This document shows positions 49,801 to 56,985 of a stretch of 64,000 nt of DNA, in pieces. The notes beneath the pieces are model-generated. The model did no database searches. It was not told the origin of the DNA and saw only the letters and a list, made by a program, of their open reading frames with translations. The stretch covers positions 7,541,623 through 7,605,622 of the forward strand of contig NC_063053.1 in NCBI RefSeq assembly GCF_018812025.1, given 5' to 3'. The DNA comes from Megalobrama amblycephala (taxonomy: Eukaryota > Chordata > Actinopteri > Cypriniformes > Xenocyprididae). A program made the translations under genes and the position numbers. The stretch's first letter is position 1. Each line of letters opens with the position of its first letter.

Positions 49801-52039
49801 GTAAAATCACTGTAATTCACTGCTTTGGGTGGCTTATTGCTTGTATATTAAATGGCAGCAATTAATTGCTTGTATATTAAATGGCAACAATTAGTGTTGT
49901 CAAAATTACCAACTTCCGTACCAAGTCGGTACTGAAATTTTAAAAACGTGACGCTTTGAGCGCCGTTGAGCGGATTCATAAACACCTCTGACTGGCCACT
50001 GTGTTCACGTGCTCATCAGATAAGTCACTAGCCTCGAGTACCTTATTGCTTTTATAAAACGGTTACCACACAATACAAATATTAAAGGCAAAAATATGTC
50101 TTTCATAATGTAAACTCAATAAAAGCCTTCCTTCCGCTGGAAAAAAATAGTCCCTGACCGTGAACAGCAACAGAAGTTACATTATTACGCCATTAGATGG
50201 CGGCAAAGACTGTCTTTATGAGTGTGTCAGTCAGTAGCGAAGACTTTTACATTGAAAAGACTGAATTGTTGTGAACAAATGCTTTGACTAGCGCTGTCAG
50301 TCACGGGAAAACCCCTTAGCTGTTAAAAGGACAGGATAATACATCGGACATTCAAACATATTTTTTATTATGAACATAGGACTGAACTGAATGATAATGC
50401 TAAATCTGAATGCAAGTAATAAACTTGCTCGCTCTATCTTTTTCTTACAATACTCATCTACATAATATAGTAAGCTTCAATTGAGAACATACAATATCAA
50501 TTGAGAACATACAGTTTACGTTGCTAAGAGTGGTTGCTAAGGGTGCTGTGTAGTGATACACAGCTATTGACCAATCAGAATCAAGGACAGGAACTAACCG
50601 TTTTATAAACATGTATTAGTTTATTAACTATAATGTTTAATAAATATAATTAAGTTAAATAACAAAATTTTGGTAAATTCAATTCAGCTACTAATAAGGG
50701 TGTAGTACTCTCACCTCTGTTAACACATTTCATCTTTTAATCCATTTAAATCCACAGAAAATTCAGCAGAAAATGTGAAAAAAACTCCACAGATACGTCT
50801 GGGACTGATTATAAGCAGACCTACAACAACCAACTGCTCAAATTACAGTATCATGGTAACAGTGTGCAAAACTTTTATGTTTATAAATAAAGCAGGAATG
50901 TGTATCAAGAAAGTGAACAAATCTCTTCAGACGGCTGCATACTTCTTTTAAAGTCATTTGGGTCAAAAACAACCGTACATTACAACATCCTAAAACACAC
51001 AGTACAAAATGTGCTTTTTATTGAAAACATCATCAGACATCAAGAGGGACAGTTTGCTCATTCTCAGCACGTCAAACGTTAGTCTCTCACAGCAGTGCCT
51101 CTGCAGCTTTGTTCTTGATTTGTTGTGTCTGAAGCCTTGAAAACTCAAAAAAAGTCACACTTGACTCTGTCTCCTTTTCATTGTAGTAACAGCTCCCCCA
51201 GACACACACACACCCCTAGCAACAGCGCACGTACTGCCAAAATCCTAAGAAGCCTCCCTTAGGAAGCGTTACCAGGGAAAGTTATAGCAGGAGGGGAGTT
51301 TCCAACCCAAACGGAGCGAGAGGAGGAGAGACCTGACATCCCGCGTATCTCACCCAAGAGCTTCCACACCACACGCTCAATCAAAACCACAAAACACAGC
51401 TATGAGAGAATAGCACGAAGGGTAGAAATATTACACACGCCGCAAAACAGCATCTTTTATCACGTCTTTATAATTTAGCAGGTACCCAAAAAAAGTTAAC
51501 CATCATTCCGAAAGCCCGAAAGTGCATCTTTATGCCGTGTTGCTCAGTTACGAACCCCCTTTGAACACATCAAAGGCCAGTAGTTTTGCTCAAACCGCTT
51601 TGTGTGCACTCTTTTTCACAGCGCCGAGCTCTCGCTATTACGCGAATTCTAAAAACGCACGCTTCCTTCCTGGAGCGCGTGTGTAGTTTCTCTGAAGTTA
51701 TGAGGTTTCTTCATTCATACGCTGCTGCTTTCCTGTTTCAGAACTTTACTACAGAGAAAAAACTCACGGCGCAGGTGAACACACACTCATGGCTGCCCCT
51801 TCAGCCAAGATTAAACTCTTAAGACACTGATTTCGGATGCTGCATCAAAAGAACTGGAGAGCACAAAAAATGTTCTGTGCCTAAAAACTTAAGCAAAGCA
51901 AACCAAAACATAGGGGTCTATTACCTTAGAACCTCGTTTTTTTTCCCGTGGTTTGGAAATATCATTGCACCCTATCTGAAAGAAGAACCAAAACATTAGC
52001 TGAGCCACATTACTGATGCAGCACTGACAACAAGAGCAT

Positions 52040-52080
<41 letters not shown>

Positions 52081-52204
52081 CGCACAAAGATCCCAGCGCA
52101 CACACTCTCCTCGGAGCATCTGTTTGAGACAATAGCCATTAAAAGCCAGTCTGGGGTTGTACCTTCTCATTCCTCAGAGGCAGACCCTCAATTTTGGGCA
52201 GCAT
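27924..52204 (-). CDS. tet1: tet1, TET methylcytosine dioxygenase, CXXC-less form, 1411 aa in 11 coding exons
   Basis: Nuclear Fe(II)/2-oxoglutarate enzyme oxidising 5-methylcytosine to 5-hydroxymethylcytosine and further, leading to DNA demethylation. Coding exons, in order: 52163-52204, 51925-51975, 44624-46736, 44445-44535, 42543-42636, 42248-42456, 40274-40424, 36797-36886, 36172-36309, 35748-36060, 27924-28867. All have GT/AG sites and phases that join to one frame. Internal sizes 91, 94, 209, 151, 90 and 138 match vertebrate TET genes. The Cys-rich region begins near residue 732. The iron ligands are His981, Asp983 and His1297; the 2-oxoglutarate contacts are His1015, Arg1312 and Ser1314, all with the spacing known from human TET2. 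TET1 rather than TET3 or TET2 is supported by KPREKK/V in exon 2, [39 protein letters not shown] and the ending [11 protein letters not shown]. No CXXC domain is seen. Some core residues are TET3-like, so a search should confirm the paralog. Confidence 0.9.
28868..30425 (-). other. tet1 intron 10, distal part: no element resolved
   Basis: AT-rich intron. It holds a TG/CG dinucleotide run near 29478-29505 and low-complexity T/A tracts near 30080-30320. No gene is seen. Confidence 0.4.
30426..30625. repeat. Fish interspersed repeat, MITE-like
   Basis: It begins AGTGCAGTGGTTCCCCACCC and carries TGACACACCTATTT. Diverged relatives are near 34220 (GGGTTGGGAACCACTGCTCT, inverted) and 35505-35685. 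Confidence 0.45.
30630..31545 (+). mobile_element. Decayed LTR retrotransposon with a gag remnant
   Basis: An LTR-like stretch at about 30630-31080 has TATA-like TATAAATAGCC and a poly-A signal (AATAAA). A gag-like piece follows at about 31090-31400. Its translation, with stops and frame changes, shows [31 protein letters not shown] and, in another frame, [21 protein letters not shown] partial second LTR copy lies near 31480-31545 (CAGATTCAATAAAGTGGACC, compare CATATTCAATAAAACTGCAC). No pol remains. It lies inside a tet1 intron. Confidence 0.6.
31546..31940. other. tet1 intron 10, middle part: nothing recognised
   Basis: No gene or clear repeat boundary. Confidence 0.35.
31941..33880. mobile_element. 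Foldback DNA element, split by a nested LTR element
   Basis: The left end TTAAAGGTTTAGTTCACACA and right end TTTTTGGGTGAACTTTAC are inverted. Inner arms also mirror, for example ACTACTTTTCTGGAC near 33688 against GTCCAGAAAAGTAGT near 32111. Removing the insertion at 32383-33660 and one CTGAG leaves an element of about 650 bp. Its ends are related to those at 27005 and 56986. Confidence 0.75.
32383..33660 (+). mobile_element. Miniature LTR retrotransposon (TRIM-like), 1278 bp, tRNA-Phe primer site
   Basis: Two 331-bp LTRs (32383-32713 and 33330-33660) begin TGTGGCGACC and end CGTTACA. They differ at only three positions by my reading. CTGAG (32378-32382 and 33661-33665) is the 5-bp target duplication. 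The primer site at 32715-32732, TGGTGCCGAAACCCGGGA, is an exact complement of the 3' end of vertebrate tRNA-Phe including CCA. A purine tract (GATGGGGG) lies just before the second LTR. The 616-bp inside is GC-rich, has a long pyrimidine tract (about 33145-33240), and encodes no reverse transcriptase, integrase or protease. The LTR holds a TATA-like CATAAAAG. It must rely on enzymes from another element. Confidence 0.9.
33881..34489. other. tet1 intron 10: fragments of fish repeats
   Basis: It contains GGGTTGGGAACCACTGCTCT near 34232, a typical end of a fish MITE. Otherwise nothing is clear. Confidence 0.35.
34490..34562 (+). repeat. 3' tail of a fish non-LTR retroposon
   Basis: AAAGCTGCTTTGACACAATC, then AAAAAGCACTATATAAATAA and repeated TTGAC at the end, the familiar tail of fish SINE/LINE copies. 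Confidence 0.55.
34570..35074 (+). mobile_element. TTAA-flanked MITE family E, copy 1
   Basis: The ends TTAAAGGTGCTACAGAGGAT and ATCCTCTGTAGCACCTTTAA are perfect inverted repeats. A second copy, inverted, lies at 61361-61968. No coding sequence. Confidence 0.82.
35075..35747. other. tet1 intron 10, proximal part
   Basis: No gene is seen. A MITE-like fish repeat with GCACTGCACATGTTGAATGT lies at about 35505-35685. Confidence 0.4.
35748..36060 (-). CDS. tet1: tet1 exon 10: 2-oxoglutarate site and start of the variable insert
   Basis: Residues 994-1097 plus one base. It starts [10 protein letters not shown] and carries [12 protein letters not shown] (His1015) and SDTDEFG. A Lys/Arg-rich stretch ([16 protein letters not shown]) opens the variable insert of the beta-helix. 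The donor is AAAG/GTATCT, phase 1. Confidence 0.93.
36172..36309 (-). CDS. tet1: tet1 exon 9: iron-binding HxD
   Basis: 138 nt, residues 948-993. [17 protein letters not shown] leads to [12 protein letters not shown], where His981 and Asp983 form the HxD iron site. The donor is CTGTG/GTGAGG. Confidence 0.93.
36797..36886 (-). CDS. tet1: tet1 exon 8, 90 nt
   Basis: Thirty residues (918-947), [20 protein letters not shown] through AFQNQ. Flanked by TGGTTAG acceptor and CAG/GTATGA donor. Too short to show up as a long frame; found from the missing piece of the core and the exact 90-nt size. Confidence 0.92.
36887..37006. other. tet1 intron 7, start
   Basis: Short AT-rich spacer before MITE family A copy 2. 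Confidence 0.4.
37007..37968 (+). mobile_element. TTAA-flanked element family A, copy 2
   Basis: The ends TTAAAGGTGCCGTAGAACG and CTAGGGCACCTTTAA; same internal sequence as 587-1572. Inserted in tet1 intron 7. Confidence 0.82.
37969..38400. repeat. Teleost interspersed repeat family H, copy 2
   Basis: It begins TCTCTTATGCTCACCAAGAC and ends near GAATAAAAGTATTAATTAG. The longer of two copies (the other is at 18420-18690). Confidence 0.6.
38420..39705. repeat. Fish repeat family F, split by element A copy 3
   Basis: The left part is rich in GTTAACATTAGTTAA-type words. The right part (ACTAATGTTAACAAATGAGA, TTGTAAAGCGTTACC) continues it after 39649. The two halves join cleanly at a single TTAA when the insertion is removed. 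Confidence 0.65.
38690..39649 (-). mobile_element. TTAA-flanked element family A, copy 3, inverted
   Basis: Reverse-oriented copy of the element at 37007-37968, with TTAA at 38690-38693 and 39646-39649. The host repeat is interrupted exactly at this TTAA. Confidence 0.85.
39706..40273. other. tet1 intron 7, remainder
   Basis: No gene or clear repeat is seen. Confidence 0.4.
40274..40424 (-). CDS. tet1: tet1 exon 7: Cys-rich zinc-binding part
   Basis: 151 nt. One base completes Asp867, then residues 868-917: [36 protein letters not shown] and FRLQGD. The acceptor is CTCCTGTTAG and the donor GAGGAG/GTGAGC. Confidence 0.94.
40425..40885. other. tet1 intron 6, start
   Basis: No gene or clear repeat is seen. 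Confidence 0.4.
40886..41831. mobile_element. TTAA-flanked DNA element in tet1 intron 6
   Basis: The ends TTAAAGAGCCCCTGTGGTGA and TACAGGGGGACTTTAA are imperfect inverted repeats with TTAA edges. No coding sequence. Confidence 0.65.
42248..42456 (-). CDS. tet1: tet1 exon 6, 209 nt
   Basis: Residues 798-866 plus two bases. [20 protein letters not shown], then [15 protein letters not shown] and [13 protein letters not shown]. It ends AATGAGGA/GTGAGT. The intron to exon 5 is only 86 bp (42457-42542). Confidence 0.94.
42543..42636 (-). CDS. tet1: tet1 exon 5, 94 nt
   Basis: Residues 766-797. [20 protein letters not shown] and then GCPIAKW. It contains the Arg expected to contact 2-oxoglutarate in the NAVRV stretch. 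Acceptor CATCACAG, donor AAGTGG/GTGAGT. Confidence 0.93.
42637..43623. other. tet1 intron 4, first part
   Basis: A DNA-transposon end may start near 42690 (AGGAGTTTTCAAACTTTTTA). A poly-T run lies at 42809-42829. No gene is seen. Confidence 0.35.
43624..44320 (+). mobile_element. Repeat family D, copy 2, in tet1 intron 4
   Basis: It begins ATAAAACGGTTAGTTCCTGT and ends GAGTACCTTATTGCTT; same body as 13013-13768. Confidence 0.65.
44445..44535 (-). CDS. tet1: tet1 exon 4, 91 nt
   Basis: Residues 736-765 plus two bases of Arg766. [20 protein letters not shown], then [11 protein letters not shown]. Acceptor GCCTCTACAG, donor AACAG/GTAAAG. Confidence 0.93.
44624..46736 (-). CDS. tet1: tet1 exon 3: large N-terminal exon, 2113 nt
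   Basis: Residues 32-735 plus one base. It is mostly low-complexity and probably disordered, with islands: [11 protein letters not shown] (about 176), [15 protein letters not shown] (254-268), [12 protein letters not shown] (408-419), a basic stretch [13 protein letters not shown]...SKKK (455-473) that could be a nuclear signal, SGGVTVLST (669) and [12 protein letters not shown], ending LPSCDCV at the start of the Cys-rich domain. Acceptor TTTTCCACTGCAG, donor GTCG/GTAAGT. Confidence 0.93.
46737..46907. other. tet1 intron 2, end
   Basis: Short spacer before the MITE at 46908. Confidence 0.4.
46908..47350. mobile_element. TTAA-flanked MITE in tet1 intron 2
   Basis: The ends TTAAAGGAACACTCCACTTT and AAAGTGGAGTGTTCCTTTAA are perfect inverted repeats. 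Arms extend inward (GAAAATAGGC, CCAACTC). No coding sequence. Confidence 0.85.
47351..47980. other. tet1 intron 2, no gene seen
   Basis: AT-rich, without a clear element boundary. Confidence 0.4.
47985..48046 (-). repeat. tRNA-derived SINE fragment with B box
   Basis: On the minus strand GGGTTCGATTCCC (48023-48035) fits a tRNA B box, followed by a body with ATGCATGAACTGGTAAAATG. The A-box half is missing because another repeat begins at about 48046. Confidence 0.5.
48046..48632. mobile_element. DNA element with imperfect inverted ends
   Basis: The left end GGCCCTGTTTACACCCAGTA, AAGATGCGTTTTGG is matched in reverse by CCAAAACGTATTTTAATACC near 48607-48626. No transposase. Confidence 0.5.
48633..49884. 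other. tet1 intron 2, no gene seen
   Basis: A small inverted pair near 49745-49850 (AAGCAATAAGCCACTTGAGG against GGTGGCTTATTGCTT) suggests a short foldback element. Otherwise nothing is recognised. Confidence 0.35.
49885..50034. repeat. hAT-type end fragment
   Basis: TTAGTGTTGTCAAAATTACC, then GTACCAAGTCGGTACTGAAA, which looks like the left end of a fish hAT element, cut off by repeat D. Confidence 0.45.
50035..50607 (-). mobile_element. Repeat family D, copy 3, inverted
   Basis: Reverse-oriented relative of 13013-13768, from CTCGAGTACCTTATTGCTTT to GGACAGGAACTAACCGTTTT. Confidence 0.65.
50608..51924. other. tet1 intron 2, promoter-proximal part
   Basis: No gene is seen. It becomes richer in CpG and GC towards 51500-51900, as expected downstream of a promoter in a minus-strand gene. 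Confidence 0.4.
51925..51975 (-). CDS. tet1: tet1 exon 2, 51 nt
   Basis: Residues 15-31, [17 protein letters not shown], with acceptor TTCTTCTTTCAG and donor TCTAAG/GTAATA, phase 0 at both ends. It resembles the stretch directly after the CXXC domain in mammalian TET1 (RPQREKKPK then V). A CA repeat (52040-52077) lies in the intron just upstream. Confidence 0.8.
52040..52078. repeat. CA microsatellite
   Basis: About 19 CA units in tet1 intron 1, about 65 bp upstream of exon 2. Confidence 0.9.
52163..52204 (-). CDS. tet1: tet1 exon 1, coding part: 14 residues
   Basis: [14 protein letters not shown], ending AATGAGAAG/GTACAA. The ATG is the first in this frame after an in-frame TGA at about 52288. 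It is chosen because exon 1, exon 2 and exon 3 join in one frame. The acceptor-like 5' side is absent, so it fits a first exon. Confidence 0.6.
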
Positions 52205-52420
52205 AATCCTAAAAGGTAGCCATCTTGCCTCCCTCAGCTTCAGAAGAATAAGTGGCCGTAGTGGCAGATGCAGCGCGAGCAGCACAGGTTTGCATGATCA
52301 GTGCAGAGGAGAGAGACTTTGGACAGCCGCTGCCGCAGACACCCGACGCATGCCTCTCGCAGACGCAGACAGCAGCCCGTCAGCCAATCGCGTAGGGACT
52401 CTAGCGGCTTGTAAATGTAT
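52205..52420 (-). promoter_or_regulatory. Probable tet1 promoter and 5' UTR
   Basis: CpG-rich stretch with an inverted CCAAT box (ATTGGCTGAC on the minus strand, CCAAT at 52384-52388) about 180 bp upstream of the start codon. A four-codon upstream frame (52209-52223) has a strong start context. No TATA box, as usual for such genes. Confidence 0.5.
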
Positions 52421-53270
52421 CAGCCATGCCTAGACCCTCCTAAACAAAGGATCCCCTATGTGGTTTCTTACTCTACAAGTACGCACGAGGGAGAGCGTTA
52501 AGCTGTGGTTCGGACACTCACGACACCGGACTGGAGTTCAAAGCCAGCGGAGGAGGGAGGAAAAAGGCTCTTTGCTAGCAAACTCGCTATTTTTAGAAGC
52601 ACACAAAAGTTCCCAGGCACATTATAGGAGGTATTTTGATCTTATTATATCAACGGTGCATTATGTGGAATAACTAATTCTAATTTATTTCTAAATATAT
52701 CATTTAGAAATGGATTAATAATAATTAAAAATAATACATAATAATCTAATTAAAATGGTTAGAATTGTATTTTTAAATATTTATTTGAATTGTACATCAT
52801 CTTTCAACAATCTTATATGTAGAAAGACATTATAAATATATTAATTATATTTAATATATTATTTATTATAATATAACGATAAGAAAAGGGTCTTTGCAAA
52901 GGGTCTTTATATAATTTAAATAATAATAGTAAATATAATAATAAATAATAATTTAAAAATAGTTTGAATTGTACTGTATATTTTTTATATTTATGTATTT
53001 ATTAGTCTAAAGTTTTTCCAATCACAAAAGCTGCAAACATCACATTTATGTTTTAAATAAGAATTTAAAAAAACCAATAAATATCACACATAACTTGATA
53101 CATTAACCTGTTATATTTATAGGGCATTTACCTCTATTTTTACGTTAAAATAAATCTAGAATAAAAATATTCTAAATACAAATATAAAACAGCTTAGCCC
53201 ATCCATGATGCAATGCAACAAGGATAACATGTTAAAAATAACACGAGGAACAAAGCCGAATTACATATGA
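52421..53270. other. Intergenic DNA upstream of tet1
   Basis: Very AT-rich from about 52670 to 53200. No gene is seen. Confidence 0.4.
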
Positions 53271-53470
53271 CTAAGCGTGGTGCCACACAGCTGTTTTTAA
53301 AATGACGTCACAGCAAGGCGCGTCACGCTCTCCTTTTTCTGTGAGGATGTCAGACGCCTCAGGGCAAGCAGTCACGCTCTCTGTCTCTCCATGGAGACGC
53401 GTTTAGAGTGGATGTGACAGCGCAGCCGCAGACCCTCCACCGCTGCACTGCAGCTGTCACACGATGTGCT
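53271..53470. promoter_or_regulatory. CpG-rich island with a full CRE
   Basis: The perfect palindromic CRE TGACGTCA lies at 53303-53310, next to AAGGCGCGTCACGC. GC content rises sharply against AT-rich surroundings. It could be a distal enhancer or an upstream promoter of tet1; direction unknown. Confidence 0.35.
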
Positions 53471-53682
53471 GTTCAGCCCAGTCTGCCGGCACACACCAAC
53501 TTCTACACACAAACATATGGCTGAGGAGGTCAGATGAGGACAAGGGAACGAAAGAGCTACTTTTAGCACAAGCGCAGCTATTGAATACAAACACCAGGGA
53601 GTCGGCCGATACAAATGCAACTGTATCTTTGATATAATTAACTATTAAAGCATTTCTGTGTACATACATTGTTTTAGAATTA

Positions 53683-53687
<5 letters not shown>

Positions 53688-53730
<43 letters not shown>
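53688..53730. repeat. TA microsatellite
   Basis: Uninterrupted TA run just before a Tc1-like MITE, consistent with TA insertion preference. Confidence 0.85.
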
Positions 53731-53733
<3 letters not shown>

Positions 53734-54089
53734 TCAAACCTAAATTTATTCAGACACCTTGAACATTTCATTCATTATTAGTTTATTCACTATAGTTTAA
53801 AAAGATGGTAATAAAATGACAAGATCTCAGAGTTAAACTGTGTCAGATTAATCTTAATTATGTCAGATAACTTAAGCAAAACATGGTCAGGTCAAAGTGT
53901 CTGAATAATTTTTGGTCCCAAACTTTTATCAATTTTACTGGACGTGCACTGTATGAAGAATTTTTGGGTATAATATGTCACAGTTTACTTTATTTTGCTA
54001 TCCTCACTTACATAAATGAACTATAGTGTCCAGCACTAGTAAAAAAAAATTATATCTAGTGCCTGAATATTTTTTGGTTTGACTGTATA
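53729..54089. mobile_element. Tc1-like MITE
   Basis: The left end ACAGTCAAACCTAAATTTAT and the right end ATATTTTTTGGTTTGACTGT are inverted. TA lies at the edges. No coding sequence. Confidence 0.65.
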
Positions 54090-54091
54090 TA

Positions 54092-55723
54092 CAGTGGGTA
54101 CGGAAAGTATTCAGACCCCCTTAAATTTTCACTCTGTTCTATTGCAGCCATTTGCTAAAATCATTTAAGTTCATTTTTTTTCCTCATTAATGTACACGCA
54201 GCACCCCATATTGACAGAAAAACACAGAATTGTTGACATTTTTGCAGATTTATTAAAAAAGAAAAACTGAAATATCACATGGTCCTAAGTATTCAGACCC
54301 TTTGCTCAGTATTTAGTAGAAGCACCCTTTTGATCTAATAGAGCCATGAGTCTTTTTGGGAAAGATGCAACAAGTTTTTCACACCTGGATTTGGGGATCC
54401 TCTGCCATTCCTCCTTGCAGATCCTTTCCAGTTCTGTCAGGTTTGATGGTAAACGTTGGTGGACAGTCATTTTTAGGTCTCTCCAGAGATGCTCAATTGG
54501 GTTTAAGTCAGGGCTCTGGCTGGGCCATTCAAGAACAGTCACAAAGTTGTTGTGAAGCCACTCCTTCATTATTTTAGCTGTGTGCTTAGGGTCATTGTCT
54601 TGTTGGAAGGTAAACCTTCGGCCCAGTCTGAGGTCCTGAGCACTCTGGAGAAGGTTTTCGTCTAGGATATCCCTGTACTTGGCCGCATTCATCTTTCCCT
54701 CGATTGCAACCAGTCGTCCTGTCCCTGCAGCTGAAAAACACCCCCACAGCATGATGCTGCCACCACCATGCTTCACTGTTGGGACTGTATTGGACAGGTG
54801 ATGAGCGGTGCCTGGTTTTCTCCACACATACCGCTGAGAATTAAGGCCAAAAAGGTCTCATCAGGTCTCATCATGGTCTCATCAGACCAGAGAATCTTAT
54901 TTCTCACCATCTTGGAGTCCTTCAGATGTTTTTTAGCAAACTTCATGCGGGCTTTCATGTGTCTTGCACTGAGGAGAGGCTTCCGTCAGGCCGATCTGCC
55001 ATAAAGCCCCGACTGGTGGAGGGCTGCAGTGATGGTTGACTTTCTACAACTTTCTCCCATCTCCCGACTGCATCTCTGGAGCTCAGCCACAGTGATCTTT
55101 GGGTTCTTCTTTACCTCTCTCACCAAGGCTCTTCTCCCCCAATAGCTCAGTTTGGCCGGATGGCCAGCTCTAGGAAGGGTTCTGGTCATCCCAAACGTCT
55201 TCCATGTAAGGATTATGGAGGCCACTGTGCTCTTAGAAACCTTAAGTGCAGCAGAAATTTTTTTGTAACCTTGGCCAGATCTGTGCCTTGCCACAATTCT
55301 GTCCTCTGTTCCTTTGACCTCATGATTCTCATTTGCTCTGACATGCACTGTGAGCTGTAAGGTCTTATATAGACAGGTGTGTGGCTTTCCTAATCAAGTC
55401 CAATCAGTATAATCAAACACAGCTGGACTCAAATGAAGGTGTAGAACCATCTCAAGGATGATCAGAAGAAATGGACAGCACCTGAGTTAAATATATGAGT
55501 GTCACAGCAAAGTATCTGAATACTTAGGACCATGTGATATTTCAGTTTTTCTTTTTTAATAAATCTGCAAAAATGTCAACAATTCTGTGTTTTTCTGTCA
55601 ATATGGGGTGTTGTGTGTACATTAATGAGGAAAAAAAATGAACTTAAATGATTTTAGCAAATGGCTGCAATATAACAAAGAGTGAAAAATTTAAGGGGGT
55701 CTGAATACTTTCCGTACCCACTG
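54092..55723 (-). mobile_element. Tc1 element with long inverted repeats, 1632 bp
   Basis: The ends CAGTGGGTACGGAAAGTATT and AATACTTTCCGTACCCACTG are perfect inverted repeats. The inverted repeats extend about 200 bp, with the end motif echoed inside (TAAGTATTCAGACCCTTTGC), the IR/DR layout of Tc1 elements. TA is on the left; the right flank reads TG then TA. It contains one transposase gene on the minus strand. Confidence 0.88.
54306..55348 (-). pseudogene. Tc1 transposase, broken by one stop and one frameshift
   Basis: It covers the full length of a Tc1 transposase (about 340 residues). The paired helix-turn-helix region includes GQGYKKISAALKVSKSTVAS and ITVAELQRCSREM. The catalytic triad positions are visible: WSDET, FQQDNDPKH and SPDLNPIEHLW (DD34E spacing). 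A TGA at 54986-54988 interrupts the frame before RKPLLSARH, probably from CGA by CpG decay. Just after WSDET the word GATGAGACC is repeated, which shifts the frame; the rest (from WRKPGTAHH) is in another frame. It is therefore inactive as it stands. Confidence 0.85.
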
Positions 55724-55725
55724 TG

Positions 55726-55759
<34 letters not shown>

Positions 55760-56520
55760 CCGAGAGAGAGTGCATTTTTTCACTGAAAAATACAGTATCT
55801 TGTGTCTGTCTTGTTGAGTCAACATAAAATGACTGTTTGCAGTAACTAAAGGTGGTAAGACAGGTTATATTTTGAATTAATGGCCGTTGAATGTTAAACT
55901 GGTCTGTCTGGATTACTTAGTTTCTATGAAGGTGACCCCTTCCTTTTTTAAAATTAATAGCAACAAATCTACATTGATCACTACTGTACTTTTTTTATTT
56001 ATTTCTTTTTGCTTAGCTGAAAGTGAATCTAGTCCATGCGGGTCTAAACTAAGACATTTCAACTAATCCTCACTCTAGATAAAACTTCACTCCAAAGTGT
56101 AACCTGCATAATAGACTGACCGTCTCTCTGTGAGCATGTGTCTAAAGCAGCCATCCATAATAAGTCTGCCTGCTGTGTCCTGTGATGGCTGAGTATTGTT
56201 GCAGTGCTTTGTTTGATAACAAGTGAGGTGGCTGATGGAAATCGGTTTGAGTCGTGCAGTGAGTCAGCTGCCTTGAGACAGTTTTCTTCACGCTTGCATC
56301 AACGGACAATAGAGTTGTGGTATTCTCATTGACAATGGACATAAAAGCTGAATCTGGTTAATATTCTGACGACTGCTGAAAGCAAGATAATGGTACAAGT
56401 GACAGTGCATTTTACATGTAAAATCTTCTTGTGACTAATACAAATATTAATCCTAGCATGTTTCATCCTACCCGTTGACAAATCATTTGCCTTACAAAAA
56501 ATCTGAGTTTAATATATTTT
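55724..56520. other. Intergenic DNA, no gene seen
   Basis: An AG repeat lies at about 55738-55769. The remainder is unassigned. Confidence 0.4.
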
Positions 56521-56523
56521 CTT

Positions 56524-56752
56524 ATAGGGATAGTTCACCCAAAAATGTAAATTGATTTACTTGGTTTTAGGTTGTTCCAAACCTGTACAGTGATCACCGC
56601 TGACTCTATCCACTTTCACTGTATGGAAAAGAGCAACTTGGACATTCTGCTGAATTTCTCCTTTTATCTTCCACAGACAAAAAAACTTAATACATGTTTG
56701 GTAAGACAAGAAGGTGAGTAAATGATGACAGAACTTTCATTTTTGGCTCAAA
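56524..56752. mobile_element. Degraded foldback MITE
   Basis: The left end AGGGATAGTTCACCCAAAAA and right region TGACAGAACTTTCATTTTTG are related to the element at 27005-27323; the right terminus is lost. Confidence 0.6.
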
Positions 56753-56985
56753 AACATTTCCCAAAACTCTCCCATCCTTGGTCTTCCCTCACATGTACTT
56801 GATTGCCAATTGCAGAAACTTGTCCATATGGTGAGCTTTTAAAAGCTGCCCAGCCCTCATTAGGCACAAGCAGCCCATCTATAAAGTGCTGGCAAACAGC
56901 CCCTACACCACTGCACTGGGTCGACTGTCAAGGTGTCACCTGTAAATGAACCCTTTATTGTGTATGACCAATCAAGTTATACACA

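Noticed and set aside
27924..52204. Calling this gene tet3 or tet2
   Set aside because: Parts of the core are TET3-like ([15 protein letters not shown]), and LAEPVK is TET2-like. The post-CXXC exon, the [12 protein letters not shown] island, [17 protein letters not shown] and the C-terminus fit TET1. The TET3 N-terminal signature with NCNCDGPEC is absent.
53680..53771. Open frame with repeated Tyr-Ile
   Set aside because: It is only the translation of the TA microsatellite.
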